DNA from: Paenibacillus sp. CF384
GTDB taxonomy: Bacteria; Bacillota; Bacilli; Paenibacillales; Paenibacillaceae
DNA: 64,000 bases
Assembly (NCBI RefSeq): GCF_900106745.1
Contig: NZ_FNNV01000013.1
Location: 1-64,000 of the forward strand
Reading direction: 5' to 3'
Below, in pieces: positions 63,369 to 64,000 of this stretch. The position numbers and the translations under genes are program-made. The notes beneath the pieces were generated by a model. The model saw only the letters and a list, made by a program, of their open reading frames with translations, did not search any database and had not been told where the DNA came from. Position 1 is the stretch's first letter. Every line of letters begins with the position of its first letter.

Positions 63369-64000
63369 ATGGCAGTCAGATTGACCATTATTTTATCCAT
63401 CTTTCTAGGCTTGCAGGTTTATATTGGATGGCATTTGCAGTTATTTATTTCAGCAACGGGCGGGCATGTACCGGGAGGGTTGTTTTGGCCGGTATTTGGT
63501 ATTATTGCATTCTCGTACATCCTTGCAAGGATGCTTCGCAAAGCGTTACCCGGATTCATGGGAGAAGGCATGAAATGGATCGGTTCTTACTGGATTGCAG
63601 TGATGCAATACAGTGTGCTGATTCTTCCGTTCGCCGACTTGGCTGCATGGGGACTCCGCGCAGCTTCATTCTCGAATAGAGATTCGATTCTCATAACGGG
63701 TTCGGCAGTGATTGTGATTGTCTTGCTCATTCTGGCTGTTGGCTCTTTCCTCGCATGGAGTCCGATCGTTCGGCGTTATGAGGTTGCGATTCCGAAGGCA
63801 GCAGGGGATGGACAACCGCTCCATATCGCCGTTGCTTCGGATCTTCATCTCGGGTCGACCGTACGCGGAAGGCATTTGCAGCGACTTGTGAATCAAGCGA
63901 ATGCCTTAAAGCCGGATATCATGCTGCTTCCAGGAGATGTGCTGGATGATGCTGTAGAGCCGTTCGTTAAACATAAATATGGTCGCAAACTGGCGGAAAT
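63369..64000 (+). CDS. Membrane-anchored metallophosphoesterase (partial, runs off the window)
   Basis: The first 210 residues are visible. Four membrane spans (about 5-20, 38-52, 70-90, 108-130) precede a calcineurin-like phosphoesterase domain starting LHIAVASDLHLGSTVRG (Asp, His metal ligands) and continuing MLLPGDVLDDAV (GD motif). The later metal ligands lie beyond the end of the window. This build resembles YkuE/YaeI-like lipid phosphatases. ATG 63369 follows GGGGGAGG. The C-terminal half is not seen. Confidence 0.85.
   Translation, partial: MAVRLTIILSIFLGLQVYIGWHLQLFISATGGHVPGGLFWPVFGIIAFSYILARMLRKALPGFMGEGMKWIGSYWIAVMQYSVLILPFADLAAWGLRAASFSNRDSILITGSAVIVIVLLILAVGSFLAWSPIVRRYEVAIPKAAGDGQPLHIAVASDLHLGSTVRGRHLQRLVNQANALKPDIMLLPGDVLDDAVEPFVKHKYGRKLAE

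Overview
The window looks like chromosome of a Gram-positive, endospore-forming member of the Paenibacillaceae, most likely Paenibacillus or a close relative. The signs are a gerA-gerB-gerC germination operon behind a sigma-G-like promoter, YesN/YesM-type two-component genes next to LplB/LplC-type sugar permeases, copper-amine-oxidase-like stalk domains, strong AGGAGG ribosome sites and compact rho-independent terminators. This assignment is inferred from gene content; no rRNA or tRNA gene is present.

Layout. 0-0.8 kb: short direct repeats and a decayed NUDIX gene. 0.9-7.1 kb: a Fur-controlled siderophore-iron island (two FecCD permeases, a binding protein fused to a stalk domain, an unknown lipoprotein, a divergent FecE-type ATPase and an FhuF-like reductase), with Fur boxes at all three control points. 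7.2-10.8 kb: a run of small-metabolism genes (DUF1697, gamma-glutamyltransferase, a phosphotransferase, a VOC protein). 10.8-11.2 kb: a 51-bp-period repeat array. 11.3-35.7 kb: a large carbohydrate-utilisation locus: response regulator and sensor kinase, two permeases and a large binding lipoprotein, two secreted beta-helix proteins with repeated C-terminal modules, and four cytoplasmic glycoside-hydrolase-like proteins, two of them apiosidase-like. It is interrupted at 31.7-32.2 kb by two more 51-bp-period arrays. Five cre-like sites precede genes of this locus.

35.8-40.1 kb: an autoregulated TetR/DoxX pair, a single-domain cupin, an AbrB-family membrane protein and an oxalate-decarboxylase-like bicupin with an altered N-terminal lid. 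40.2-43.9 kb: a LacI-type regulator divergent from a GH116 glucosidase with two shared operator-like sites between them. 44-47.8 kb: a stalk-domain protein, a nucleotidyltransferase, an NAD(P)-binding protein and a membrane protein. 48-50.5 kb: a GH2 beta-mannosidase. 50.5-54.2 kb: the germination operon. 54.3-58.4 kb: a secreted PLD/excalibur nuclease and a multi-PAS diguanylate cyclase split by a frameshift. 58.5-63.2 kb: a solitary PD-(D/E)XK nuclease, four dyads phased at 51/62/51 bp, and two phytanoyl-CoA-dioxygenase-like genes flanked by two AraC regulators. The window ends inside a membrane-anchored metallophosphoesterase.

The most unusual signal is not a gene. Intergenic repeats with a period of 51 bp (50 bp in one place) occur at four separate places, mostly with different unit sequences. 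Their meaning is unknown from this window alone.
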